The position numbers and the translations under genes are program-made. The notes under the pieces are model-generated. The model had not been told where the DNA came from. It did no database searches and saw only the letters and a program-made list of their open reading frames with translations. From Chishuiella changwenlii (GTDB taxonomy: Bacteria > Bacteroidota > Bacteroidia > Flavobacteriales > Weeksellaceae), in assembly GCF_900142565.1 (NCBI RefSeq), contig NZ_FRBH01000002.1, forward strand, positions 248,001 through 312,000: a stretch of 64,000 nt of DNA, read 5' to 3'. This document shows positions 1 to 7,809 of this stretch, in pieces; position 1 is the first letter of the stretch, and every line of letters begins with the position of its first letter.

Positions 1-1095
1 AAAGAAGAATCATTATTTAATAATTACGAAGAGAATAATTTACAATTAAACAATCGTATTGTAATGGCACCAATGACTCGAGCACGTGCAGATAATAAAG
101 AAAATGTAGCAACAGAACTTATTGCAGAATATTATGCACAGCGTACAACAGCAGGACTTATTATTACCGAAGGTACATTTGTAAGTGAAGAAGGAATAGG
201 TGTAATAAACGTTCCTGGAATTTATACAAAACAACAAATTGATGGTTGGAAAATTGTTACGACTGCAGTTCATGAAAAAGGCGGAAAGATATTTGCGCAG
301 TTGTGGCATACAGGTGCTATGTCTCATCCAGATTTGCACGAAGGAAGATTACCATTAGCTCCGTCTAATTATAATCCAGAGCAACAAGCATTTACAGCAG
401 AAGGTTTTAAACCAACTGTTGCGCCTCGCCCAATGACAATAGAAGATATCAATAAAACAATAGAAGATTTTAAACAAGCAACATTAAATGCAATCGAAGC
501 TGGTTTTGATGGTGTTGAAATACATGCAGCAAATGGATATTTACTTCAACAGTTTTTTAGTAAAAACTCTAATAATAGAACAGATGAGTACGGACAAACA
601 ATAGAAAATAGAGCTCGTATTCTTTTTGAAATTTTAGATGAGATTAAAAAAGTTGCAGATATAAAAAGAGTAGGAGTTAGATTAAATCCATCTTTAGACG
701 GAATGATGGGAATTTTTATAGATGATGAAACAATTGCTGTTTACGATTATATTGTTACAAAATTAAATGAATATGATTTAGCATACTTACATTTATTAGA
801 ACCATTTACAGATGTAACAAATAATCCGAATGCAGTAAAAGAGGTGGCAAAATATTACCGTAAATTATATGAAGGGACGATTATTATAAACAAGTCTTTT
901 GATAAAGAAACGGCAATTAAAGTGATAGATGCTGGCGATGCTGACTTAGTTTCTTTCGGAGTACCATTTATTGGAAATCCAGATTTAGTGGAGCGTTTTA
1001 AAACAAATCAGCCATTGAATAAAGCAGATGATAAAACATTTTATACACCAGGTGAAAAAGGATATACTGATTATCCTTTCTTAAATGAGGAATAA
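1..1095 (+). CDS. Old Yellow Enzyme family alkene reductase (5' truncated by window edge)
   Basis: FMN-dependent flavin oxidoreductase that reduces activated C=C bonds with NAD(P)H, cytoplasmic. The reading frame is open from base 1: LFNNYEENNLQLNNRIVM runs straight into MAPMTRARA, the conserved N-terminal OYE segment, so the first ATG visible (64) is internal and the true start lies left of the window. Visible family marks are HAANGYLLQQFFS, with the His/Asn substrate pair and the catalytic Tyr region, the NNRTDEYG and ENRAR stretch of the TIM barrel, and a C-terminal SFGVPFIGNPDLVERF phosphate-binding region. It resembles NemA/OYE-type reductases. The physiological substrate cannot be told. 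It is transcribed toward argE and separated from it by a strong hairpin. Confidence 0.93.
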   Translation, partial: KEESLFNNYEENNLQLNNRIVMAPMTRARADNKENVATELIAEYYAQRTTAGLIITEGTFVSEEGIGVINVPGIYTKQQIDGWKIVTTAVHEKGGKIFAQLWHTGAMSHPDLHEGRLPLAPSNYNPEQQAFTAEGFKPTVAPRPMTIEDINKTIEDFKQATLNAIEAGFDGVEIHAANGYLLQQFFSKNSNNRTDEYGQTIENRARILFEILDEIKKVADIKRVGVRLNPSLDGMMGIFIDDETIAVYDYIVTKLNEYDLAYLHLLEPFTDVTNNPNAVKEVAKYYRKLYEGTIIINKSFDKETAIKVIDAGDADLVSFGVPFIGNPDLVERFKTNQPLNKADDKTFYTPGEKGYTDYPFLNEE

Positions 1096-1109
1096 TTTGC
1101 TGAATAAAT

Positions 1110-1143
1110 AAAAAGGCTCACTATTTAAATAGTGAGCCTTTTT
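1110..1143. terminator. Bidirectional intrinsic terminator
   Basis: Perfect 34-bp palindrome built on AAAAAGGCTCACTATTT and its complement, with A-rich and T-rich flanks on both sides. It lies between the converging reductase gene and argE and can terminate both. Confidence 0.9.
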
Positions 1144-1170
1144 ATTTATATAAATTACTTTTTTTGAATA

Positions 1171-2238
1171 TTAAAAATTAAAATCTTTTAATAAACTTAC
1201 ATAACGTTCTATACCATGTTCTATTTCTGATAAATAAATATATTCATCTGGTGTATGAGAACGAGCAGAATCTCCAGGTCCCATTTTTACTGTTTCGAAA
1301 TTCATCATTGCTTGATCTGACATTGTAGGAGAACCATAAGTTGTACAACCTAATTCTATTCCTTTTTGTACAATTGGATGATCCTCTGAAATGCGAGAAG
1401 AATTTAATCGTAACGAACGAGCCTTAACTACAGCTTTAGGTAAATTTTTAATGATTATATCAACTAATTCTTCATTAGAATATAATTCGTTTACACGACA
1501 ATCTACAACTAAATTACATTCGTCTGGAACTACATTATGTTGCTTACCAGCCTCTATTTGAGTTACAGTCATTTTTACTGGACCTAACATATCAGAAACT
1601 CGATCAAACTCGTAAGTTTTAAACCAGTTCATAATCTCAATAGCTTCATAAATAGCGTTTATACCTTCATTTCTAGCTGCATGTCCTGTTTTTCCTTTTG
1701 CAATAACATCTAAAACAACTAAACCACGTTCAGCAATTGCCATATCCATTTGGGTAGGTTCACCAACAATTCCTAAATCTATTTTAGGTAAACTAGGTAA
1801 AATACTTGCTACATTTAATTCACCAGAACTTTCTTCTTCAGCTGTTATGGCAACAATTAAATTATAAGGTAAATCTTCGTTTAAGAAATTAACATAAGTT
1901 GCTAATAAACTAACTGCAGAAGCTCCGGCATCGTTACTTCCTAATCCAACTAATTTATCACCTTCTATGGTTGCTTTTAAAGGATTATAAGTCCAAGAAG
2001 AGCCAAACTTAACTGTGTCGTGATGAGAGTTTAATAAAATTGTTTTTTTATTTTCATCGTAATTTGGATGAATACTCCATACATTGTTATTCTGACGATG
2101 AGCTGTTGCACCATGTTCAGTTAAAAAATTGAAAATAATATCCGCAGTTTTATCTTCTTCACTCGAAAAAGATTGGGTTTCGATTAATTGACATAATAAA
2201 TCGACAGCTTTCTTTTTTAGAACAGCTAATTCTAGCAT
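1171..2238 (-). CDS. argE: M20 family N-acyl-ornithine/N-acyl-citrulline deacylase (ArgE type)
   Basis: Zinc-dependent M20 peptidase-family amidohydrolase, 355 aa. Metal and catalytic residues are visible: H72 and D74 in SHHDTV, D103 in GSNDAG, and E134/E135 in TAEEESS. The start ATG overlaps the argB stop by 7 bp, so the two are translationally coupled. In Bacteroidota the matching enzyme releases citrulline or ornithine from the N-acetylated or N-succinylated form at the end of the acyl-protected arginine pathway. Which acyl group and which amino acid are used cannot be read from the sequence. The arginine context makes a peptidase role unlikely. Confidence 0.9.
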   Translation of the reverse strand: MLELAVLKKKAVDLLCQLIETQSFSSEEDKTADIIFNFLTEHGATAHRQNNNVWSIHPNYDENKKTILLNSHHDTVKFGSSWTYNPLKATIEGDKLVGLGSNDAGASAVSLLATYVNFLNEDLPYNLIVAITAEEESSGELNVASILPSLPKIDLGIVGEPTQMDMAIAERGLVVLDVIAKGKTGHAARNEGINAIYEAIEIMNWFKTYEFDRVSDMLGPVKMTVTQIEAGKQHNVVPDECNLVVDCRVNELYSNEELVDIIIKNLPKAVVKARSLRLNSSRISEDHPIVQKGIELGCTTYGSPTMSDQAMMNFETVKMGPGDSARSHTPDEYIYLSEIEHGIERYVSLLKDFNF

Positions 2239-2999
2239 AAAATTGTTTTAATGTCTGAGTTAATGTTACGTGCGTGAACTAAGCATACGTTTTTAACGCC
2301 TGCATTAATCACATTGAATGAATTATCCAACTTAGGGATCATTCCTTCAAAAATTACACCTTCTTCCTTTAATTGCAAATATAAAGTTTCGTTAATTTCT
2401 GGAATTAAAGTTTCATCATTATTTACATCGCGTAAAACACCAATCTTATCAAAAACAAAATTTAATTCAACATCATTTTGTTTAGACATAGCTACAGCAA
2501 TTGTAGAAGCAATTGTATCAGCATTTGTATTAAACAGTTGACCATTTCCATCATGCGTAATTGCACAAACTATAGGAGTTATATTGTTATCTATTAATAA
2601 TTGAAATAAATCTTTATTCACACTTTCGTTATCTAAATCACCTACAAAACCATAATCTATAGACTTTACAGGACGTTTCTTTCCTTTTATAGCATTTCCG
2701 TCTGCACCAGATAATCCTAAAGCGTTACAACCAAATTGTTGTAATTTAGAAACAATCAATTTATTAATATTTCCAGCATATAAACCTGTTACAACATCCA
2801 AAGTAGGTTTGTCAGTAATTCGTCTTCCATCAACCATTTTAGGTTCTATTCCTAATTGGTTTAATAGCTTAGAAGCGCCTTTACCACCACCATGAATTAA
2901 TATTTTTGGACCTTCGATTGTAGAAAAAGTTTTTAAGAACTGTTCTAGTTCGATTTCATTATCTATAATTCCACCGCCTATTTTAATAATTTTCAACAT
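2232..2999 (-). CDS. argB: N-acylglutamate kinase
   Basis: Second step of arginine synthesis: phosphorylates N-acetyl- or N-succinyl-glutamate with ATP. The amino-acid kinase fold is clear, with the N-terminal KIGGG motif, HGGGKGASKLL near residues 36-46, and GLSGADGNAI mid-protein. It is 255 aa, the short arginine-insensitive type without the N-terminal helix of feedback-inhibited kinases. It is the first gene of the leftward pair argB-argE, divergent from the rightward arginine operon across a 250-bp region. Bacteroides relatives are known to use succinylated intermediates, so substrate acyl identity is left open. Confidence 0.95.
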   Translation of the reverse strand: MLKIIKIGGGIIDNEIELEQFLKTFSTIEGPKILIHGGGKGASKLLNQLGIEPKMVDGRRITDKPTLDVVTGLYAGNINKLIVSKLQQFGCNALGLSGADGNAIKGKKRPVKSIDYGFVGDLDNESVNKDLFQLLIDNNITPIVCAITHDGNGQLFNTNADTIASTIAVAMSKQNDVELNFVFDKIGVLRDVNNDETLIPEINETLYLQLKEEGVIFEGMIPKLDNSFNVINAGVKNVCLVHARNINSDIKTILC

Positions 3000-3035
3000 G
3001 TTAATAAATATGTAAATTTTGTTTGTTTTTTTTGG

Positions 3036-3063
3036 TTTGACAAAAATAAAGTATTTAACTTTG
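3036..3063 (+). promoter_or_regulatory. Predicted Bacteroidetes-type promoter for the rightward arginine operon
   Basis: TTTG at 3036-3039 and TAACTTTG at 3056-3063, matching the Bacteroidetes -33 (TTTG) and -7 (TAnnTTTG) elements. The spacer is 16 bp. A second TTTG at 3031-3034 gives 21 bp, so one of the two falls in the usual range. A start about 7 bp downstream would give a leader of roughly 180 nt before the GNAT gene. Confidence 0.55.
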
Positions 3064-3098
3064 CATCTCAGTATAATAACTGAATATCTTATTGATTA

Positions 3099-3260
3099 AT
3101 GGAAGAAATTATTGAAATTATTCTTCTCAAATGTGAGGATCACTTTCCAAAGGAAAGCAAACTTAACCTTTCTCATAATCTTTTTGTGTGTGATGAAGAT
3201 AATTCATCTTTTTATCATTCTTTTTTATTAATCAATCCTCTCTTAAATTATGTATGTTAG
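3099..3260 (+). CDS. Possible 53-codon leader ORF upstream of the GNAT gene
   Basis: An ATG at 3099 opens an uninterrupted 53-codon frame starting MEEIIEIILLKCEDHF and ending with TAG at 3258-3260, 11 bp inside the GNAT gene in a different frame. It begins about 30 nt after the likely transcription start. No family is recognised and there is no run of arginine codons. Inside it are a hairpin CTTTCC-AAA-GGAAAG (3143-3157), a downstream CTTTC that could pair with the same GGAAAG, and an inverted repeat GATGAA/TTCATC (3192-3208). It may be a regulatory leader or a chance open frame. Confidence 0.3.
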   Translation: MEEIIEIILLKCEDHFPKESKLNLSHNLFVCDEDNSSFYHSFLLINPLLNYVC

Positions 3261-3828
3261 AATAGCAAATGCAGATGATGCCAAGTACACAGAATTATTG
3301 TGCGAATGGTACGAAGAATCCGCTCGTATGAGAAAAACGGGCATTGCTAAACGAAATCCTGTTTACTTAGAGCGTAAAATGCGCAATGGTAATGCAGTGA
3401 TTGCTTTTGATGACGAAGATCAATTAGCAGGCTTTAGCTATATAGAAACTTACGAAGAAGAAAAATTCGTAGTTAACTCAGGATTAATTGTTCGAACAGA
3501 TCTAAGGAGTTCTGGAATTGGACGAGAAATAAAACATGCTGTTTTTGAATTGTCACGAACAAAATTTCCTAAATCTAAAATTTTTAGTATTACGACTTCA
3601 TTAGCCGTAATGAGAATGAATACAAAATTAGGCTACATGCCAGTTACTTTTTCTGAATTAACACAATCTGATGAGTTTTGGAACGGATGTAAAAGTTGTA
3701 AAAACTATCACATCTTAATGGAGAATGATCGTGAACGATGCATTTGTACAGGTTTGGTGTATGATAACTTTAATGATGAGTATGCGAAGAAAAATGCCGA
3801 AAATAAAGATGAAAATAATAATGAATAA
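3250..3828 (+). CDS. GNAT acyltransferase in the argA position, probable N-acylglutamate synthase
   Basis: 192-aa GNAT-fold protein. The acyl-CoA-binding segment VRTDLRSSGIGREIKHAV (about residues 83-100) carries the R/Q-x-x-G-x-G/A type loop. An N-terminal GIAKRNPVYL segment and a C-terminal cysteine cluster (GCKSCKN, then RCICTG) are characteristic of this Bacteroidota subfamily rather than of classical ArgA. Location right before argR and argG, with no other argA or argJ here, makes it the likely first enzyme of the pathway. Bacteroides homologues in the same place have been proposed to make N-acylglutamate, possibly succinyl. The acyl donor is inferred, not shown. Confidence 0.75.
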   Translation: MYVRIANADDAKYTELLCEWYEESARMRKTGIAKRNPVYLERKMRNGNAVIAFDDEDQLAGFSYIETYEEEKFVVNSGLIVRTDLRSSGIGREIKHAVFELSRTKFPKSKIFSITTSLAVMRMNTKLGYMPVTFSELTQSDEFWNGCKSCKNYHILMENDRERCICTGLVYDNFNDEYAKKNAENKDENNNE

Positions 3829-3864
3829 ATATACGAATTAAGGTTTTTTTTTGTCTAAAACGAG

Positions 3865-3872
3865 TATATTTG
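3865..3872 (+). promoter_or_regulatory. Predicted -7 promoter element for argR
   Basis: TATATTTG fits TAnnTTTG. A TTTG occurs only 11 bp upstream (3850-3853), too close for a normal -33 element, so the upstream half is unclear. Initiation would fall near 3879, directly before the ARG box. Confidence 0.4.
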
Positions 3873-3882
3873 CATAAAATTT

Positions 3883-3896
3883 CGAATAAATATTCA
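3883..3896. promoter_or_regulatory. Predicted ARG box (ArgR operator) at argR
   Basis: CGAATAAATATTCA matches the classic ArgR operator TGAAT-WWWW-ATTCA with one mismatch, the first base. It sits between the -7 element and the argR start codon (3899), where bound ArgR would block transcription. This fits autoregulation and arginine control of argR-argG and downstream genes. Confidence 0.65.
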
Positions 3897-3898
3897 AT

Positions 3899-4351
3899 AT
3901 GAGTAATAAAAAATACAGATTCCAAGTTATAAAAGACCTTATAACAGATCAAGAAATTAGTAATCAAGATGAATTACTGAAAAAATTAATTGATTTAGAA
4001 ATCTCAGTTACTCAAGCAACTTTATCGAGAGATTTACGCGAATTGAAAGTTTCAAAAGTTCCTAATAATTCAGGACAATACATTTATCAACTTACAGAAA
4101 GTACAGCGCCGGCTACAATTGTTACTCATAATGATAAAATGACCTTAACATTTTCTCAGAATATGGGTGTAATAAAAACAAAGCCTGGTTATGCAAACAG
4201 AATTGCATTTGAAATTGATAACACATATTTCAAAACAATTTTGGGTACAATTGCAGGAGATGATACAGTATTAATTATCATGAAAGAAGAATGTAGCCGA
4301 GAAGAGGTTATTAATGAAATTAGAAGAATTATTCCTAATATAAACAAATAG
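3899..4351 (+). CDS. argR: Arginine repressor ArgR
   Basis: 150-aa arginine-responsive transcription regulator. The N-terminal winged helix-turn-helix (about residues 1-72) contains VTQATLSRDLRELKV, the conserved ArgR recognition-helix region. The C-terminal domain contains GTIAGDDTVLIIMK, whose paired Asp residues bind L-arginine and drive hexamer assembly. It lies 70 bp after the GNAT gene and 12 bp before argG. An ARG box immediately upstream implies that it represses its own operon. Length and motifs agree with full function. Confidence 0.96.
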   Translation: MSNKKYRFQVIKDLITDQEISNQDELLKKLIDLEISVTQATLSRDLRELKVSKVPNNSGQYIYQLTESTAPATIVTHNDKMTLTFSQNMGVIKTKPGYANRIAFEIDNTYFKTILGTIAGDDTVLIIMKEECSREEVINEIRRIIPNINK

Positions 4352-4363
4352 AAACAAACAACA

Positions 4364-5545
4364 ATGAGCAACAAAGCAGTTTTAGCTTACAGTGGAGGTT
4401 TAGATACTTCTTATTGTTTAGTCAACTTAACAAAAGATCAAGGAATGGAAGTGCACACAGTAATTGTAAATACTGGTGGATTTTCTGAAGAAGAATTAAA
4501 AGAAATCGAAACTCGTGCATACGAATTAGGTTCTTCAAAACACGTAACTATAGACATTACAGATAAATATTATAACGATTGTGTTCGTTATTTAATTTAC
4601 GGTAATATCTTAAAAAATAACACATATCCATTATCTGTAAGTGCAGAACGTATGTTTCAGTCTATTGCAATTGCTCAATATGCAAAAGATGTAGATGCGG
4701 AATACATTGTACATGGATCTACAGGTGCAGGTAACGATCAAATTCGTTTTGATGTTGCTTTTGCTGTAATCTCTCCAAACTCAAAAATTATTACGCCAAT
4801 TCGTGACGAAAAATTATCTCGTCAACAAGAAGTAGAATACTTACAAGCGAATGGAGTAAACTATTCTTGGGAAAAAGCAAAATACTCTATTAATAGAGGG
4901 ATTTGGGGAACTTCTGTTGGTGGAGTAGAAACATTAACATCAAACGAAGCTTTACCAGAAGAAGCATATCCAACTCAATTATCTAGAACTGAACCATCTG
5001 TAATTGAGATAGAATTTGAAAAAGGGATTCCAACTGCTTTAGATGGAGAGAAATTATCTCCGGTAGCTTTAATACAGAAATTAAACGAAATAGGAGGAGA
5101 ATATGCAATTGGTCGAGACATTCATGTCGGAGATACAATTTTAGGAATTAAGGGTCGTGTAGGATTTGAAGCTCCTGCCGCTTACCTTTTAATTAAAGCT
5201 CACCACTTATTAGAAAAACATACATTAACAAGATGGCAATTGTTGCACAAAGATTCTTTATCTAATTGGTATGGAACATTGTTGCACGAAGCACAATATT
5301 TAGATCCAGTAATGCGTGATGTAGAAGCATTCTTAGAATCTTCACAAAACCATGTAACAGGAAAAGTTAAGGTACAATTAAATCCTTATCATTTTTCTAT
5401 GATTGGAATTGAATCACCTTATGATATGATGCAATCTAAAGTTGCTACTTATGGAGAAGAAAATGAGGCATGGGATAGTAGAGATGCGAGAGGTTTCATC
5501 AAAATATTCGGTAATCAATTAAAGATAGTTCATAGTTTCGACTAA
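4364..5545 (+). CDS. argG: Argininosuccinate synthase
   Basis: Joins citrulline and aspartate with ATP to argininosuccinate, the penultimate step of arginine synthesis. The PP-loop SGGLDTSYCL is at residues 10-19, and HGSTGAGNDQIRFD is the conserved citrulline/aspartate-binding region. The protein is 393 aa, normal for the family. It directly follows argR in the same operon. The lyase for the next step (argH) is not in this window. Confidence 0.97.
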   Translation: MSNKAVLAYSGGLDTSYCLVNLTKDQGMEVHTVIVNTGGFSEEELKEIETRAYELGSSKHVTIDITDKYYNDCVRYLIYGNILKNNTYPLSVSAERMFQSIAIAQYAKDVDAEYIVHGSTGAGNDQIRFDVAFAVISPNSKIITPIRDEKLSRQQEVEYLQANGVNYSWEKAKYSINRGIWGTSVGGVETLTSNEALPEEAYPTQLSRTEPSVIEIEFEKGIPTALDGEKLSPVALIQKLNEIGGEYAIGRDIHVGDTILGIKGRVGFEAPAAYLLIKAHHLLEKHTLTRWQLLHKDSLSNWYGTLLHEAQYLDPVMRDVEAFLESSQNHVTGKVKVQLNPYHFSMIGIESPYDMMQSKVATYGEENEAWDSRDARGFIKIFGNQLKIVHSFD

Positions 5546-5555
5546 TTGATTCATT

Positions 5556-5585
5556 AAAGTGGGTTCATTAAATTGAATCCACTTT
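5556..5585 (+). terminator. Hairpin between argG and argC (attenuator, terminator or processing site)
   Basis: AAAGTGGGTTCA pairs with TGAATCCACTTT as a 12-bp stem with one G-U pair and a 6-nt loop, followed by ATTTC rather than a long U-run. It may lower transcription or stabilise an RNA end inside the operon, because argC continues in the same direction. Confidence 0.5.
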
Positions 5586-5627
5586 ATTTCAATAATAAAA
5601 AGAATAAACACGCACAAAAAAATATAA

Positions 5628-6614
5628 ATGACAAATAAAATTAATGTAAGCATTGTTGGTGGTGCTGGCTACACAGCAGGAGAATTACTTAGGATTTTGA
5701 TTCATCATCCTAACGTTACAATCTCGTCTGTGTACAGTACATCAAATGCAGGTAATCCAGTTACCAAAATACACGACGATTTGTTAGGTGAGACAGACAT
5801 CATATTTTCGGATAAAATAGACGAAAATGCTGATGTCGTTTTTTTATGCTTAGGTCATGGGAAATCAGCAGACTTTTTAAAGAATAACCAATATTCTGCA
5901 AAAACAAAAGTGATTGATTTAAGTAATGATTTTCGTTTAAATACAGACCGTGTATTTCAAGACAGAACATTCGTTTATGGTTTACCAGAAGTGAATAGAG
6001 AGGAGATTAAAGGAGCAAATAATATTGCAAATCCGGGTTGTTTTGCAACAGCAATTCAATTAGCCTTATTACCATTGGCTGCAAAAAATGAAATCAAAAA
6101 TGATATTCATATCAATGCGGTAACTGGGTCTACTGGTGCTGGACAAAGTTTATCTGCCTCAACACACTTTAGCTGGAGAAATAACAATGTGTCGTTCTAT
6201 AAAGAGTTTTCTCACCAACACGAAGGAGAAATTTATCAAACGATTAATCAATTGGAAGAAGACTTTAATAATAAAGTTTACTTCTTACCAATGCGTGGAG
6301 ATTTTGCTCGCGGAATTTTAGCAGGTGTTTATGTAAAATCAGATTTATCAGAAGAAGAAGCAAAACAAATCTTTAATGAGTATTACCAAAATGAACCATT
6401 TACACATGTTTCTGATGCACCAATTGCCTTGAAACAAGTTGTAAATACAAATAAATGTTTATTACATGTTCAGAAACAAGATGATGTTATTTTAATCACA
6501 TCGATTATAGATAACCTAACAAAAGGTGCTTCGGGACAAGCAGTAGAAAACATGAATTTGATGTTTGGTTGGGACGAAAATCTTGGACTTAATTTGAAAA
6601 CGGTGGCTTTCTAA
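5628..6614 (+). CDS. argC: N-acyl-gamma-glutamyl-phosphate reductase
   Basis: NADPH-dependent reduction of acylglutamyl phosphate to the semialdehyde, the third step of arginine synthesis. The N-terminal Rossmann motif is GGAGYTAGELLRIL. The catalytic cysteine is C138 in NPGCFATAIQLALLPL. The C-terminal part keeps PMRGDFARGILAGVYV and the ending GASGQAVENMN typical of ArgC. It is 328 aa. It lies 82 bp after argG, across a hairpin, and 13 bp before a lipoprotein gene that interrupts the usual argC-argD order. Confidence 0.96.
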   Translation: MTNKINVSIVGGAGYTAGELLRILIHHPNVTISSVYSTSNAGNPVTKIHDDLLGETDIIFSDKIDENADVVFLCLGHGKSADFLKNNQYSAKTKVIDLSNDFRLNTDRVFQDRTFVYGLPEVNREEIKGANNIANPGCFATAIQLALLPLAAKNEIKNDIHINAVTGSTGAGQSLSASTHFSWRNNNVSFYKEFSHQHEGEIYQTINQLEEDFNNKVYFLPMRGDFARGILAGVYVKSDLSEEEAKQIFNEYYQNEPFTHVSDAPIALKQVVNTNKCLLHVQKQDDVILITSIIDNLTKGASGQAVENMNLMFGWDENLGLNLKTVAF

Positions 6615-6627
6615 GAAGTAATGAGTT

Positions 6628-7758
6628 ATGAGTAAAGCAATAAGATATATCATCATTTTAACTGTAGGTATTTTAATTAATTCGTGTGGTACATACCAAT
6701 TGAATAGAACAAAAGAATTTACAAAATTAAATTCTTCAACAGATTTAAATGCTGAATACGTAGCTTATTCTATACCGACTAAAAAACAAGAAACTCCAAC
6801 TTCAGCATTTCCATTATTTAATATTCAATCATTATCAGATATTAATTATTTTAAAGTAAATCTTTTAGATTCTAAGAGCATTAAAATAGAATATTTTGAT
6901 TATAAAGAAAATGCAAATAAAGAATTGGTATTTGAAGGAAAATTGAAAAAGAAATTCTTTGAAATTTACTTTGAAAAAAAACAATTAATTATTCCCTTAA
7001 TAGTAAGTAACATTGATATTAATCGCTTAAGAATAGGAAAAGATAAAAATGATAATTTAGTATTAATGAATTTTTACGAAAATTCAGGCAATTTATTAAT
7101 AATAGGAGCTGGGTACAGCAGAGAAACTCCTTATTTATTCAAAAAATCTAATCAATTTGATGATTTTAAGCCTTTTAATAAAAATAATAAATGGGGATAT
7201 AAAGACTCTAATGATAATATAGTTATTGAAACAAAATATGATTATGCAAGTTTTTTCTATAACAATTTAGCAATTGTGCAAAAGAATGGAAAATATGGAT
7301 TGATAGACAAAGAAGGCAATCAATTAGTAGATTTTGAATATGATAATTTAGAATTAAAATTTGCTTCTGAACAAACATATTATCTTGTAACATTAAATGA
7401 TAAAAAAGGAGTTTTAAATCTTGAAGGTAAGCTTGTAATTCCTATAAATTATGATGCAATAAGATCTAATACTAAAGATATATTTAATTTAAAAATTGGT
7501 AATAAATATGGTTTTGCTTCTTTAGGAAATTTTATCATACCAGCAATATATTCTCGTGAATTTTATTTATCAAGAGGCGATAGATTTATAAAAGTTGAAC
7601 GAGACGGTAAAAGATTTTTTCTAGATAATGAAGGCTATGAATACGAGTCTGATAATGTAGAACCTATAAAACTAGGTTTTTTAACAATGAATGAATTAGA
7701 AGCACCAATTTTATCAACCAAGAGAAAGCCTGAATTAAGCGAACAAAACATAAAATAA
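6628..7758 (+). CDS. WG-repeat lipoprotein inserted in the arginine operon
   Basis: 376 aa. The signal peptide ends in a lipobox, ILINSC, with lipidation at C20. The C-terminal half has at least three WG-type beta-repeats with the pattern K-W/Y-G-y/l-i-D: NKWGYKDSNDNIVIETKYD, GKYGLIDKEGNQLVDFEYD and NKYGFASLGNFIIPAIY. WG repeats are common in Bacteroidota envelope proteins but their function is mostly unknown. No arginine role is evident. The codons look more A/T-rich and lysine/asparagine-heavy than neighbouring argC and argD. It is 13 bp after argC and 51 bp before argD, so it is probably co-transcribed. Confidence 0.8.
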   Translation: MSKAIRYIIILTVGILINSCGTYQLNRTKEFTKLNSSTDLNAEYVAYSIPTKKQETPTSAFPLFNIQSLSDINYFKVNLLDSKSIKIEYFDYKENANKELVFEGKLKKKFFEIYFEKKQLIIPLIVSNIDINRLRIGKDKNDNLVLMNFYENSGNLLIIGAGYSRETPYLFKKSNQFDDFKPFNKNNKWGYKDSNDNIVIETKYDYASFFYNNLAIVQKNGKYGLIDKEGNQLVDFEYDNLELKFASEQTYYLVTLNDKKGVLNLEGKLVIPINYDAIRSNTKDIFNLKIGNKYGFASLGNFIIPAIYSREFYLSRGDRFIKVERDGKRFFLDNEGYEYESDNVEPIKLGFLTMNELEAPILSTKRKPELSEQNIK

Positions 7759-7809
7759 TTTACAAAATACAAGCATAACTTAAAACGTATCACGTAAAAA
7801 AGAAAAAAA

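Noticed and set aside
46-339. 97-codon open frame on the minus strand opposite the reductase
   Set aside because: Low-complexity Cys/Phe/Ile-rich translation opposite a well conserved gene; a shadow frame.
5556-5585. Second ARG box before argC
   Set aside because: The half-sites are in the opposite order (TTCA then TGAA), so this is a hairpin rather than an ArgR operator.
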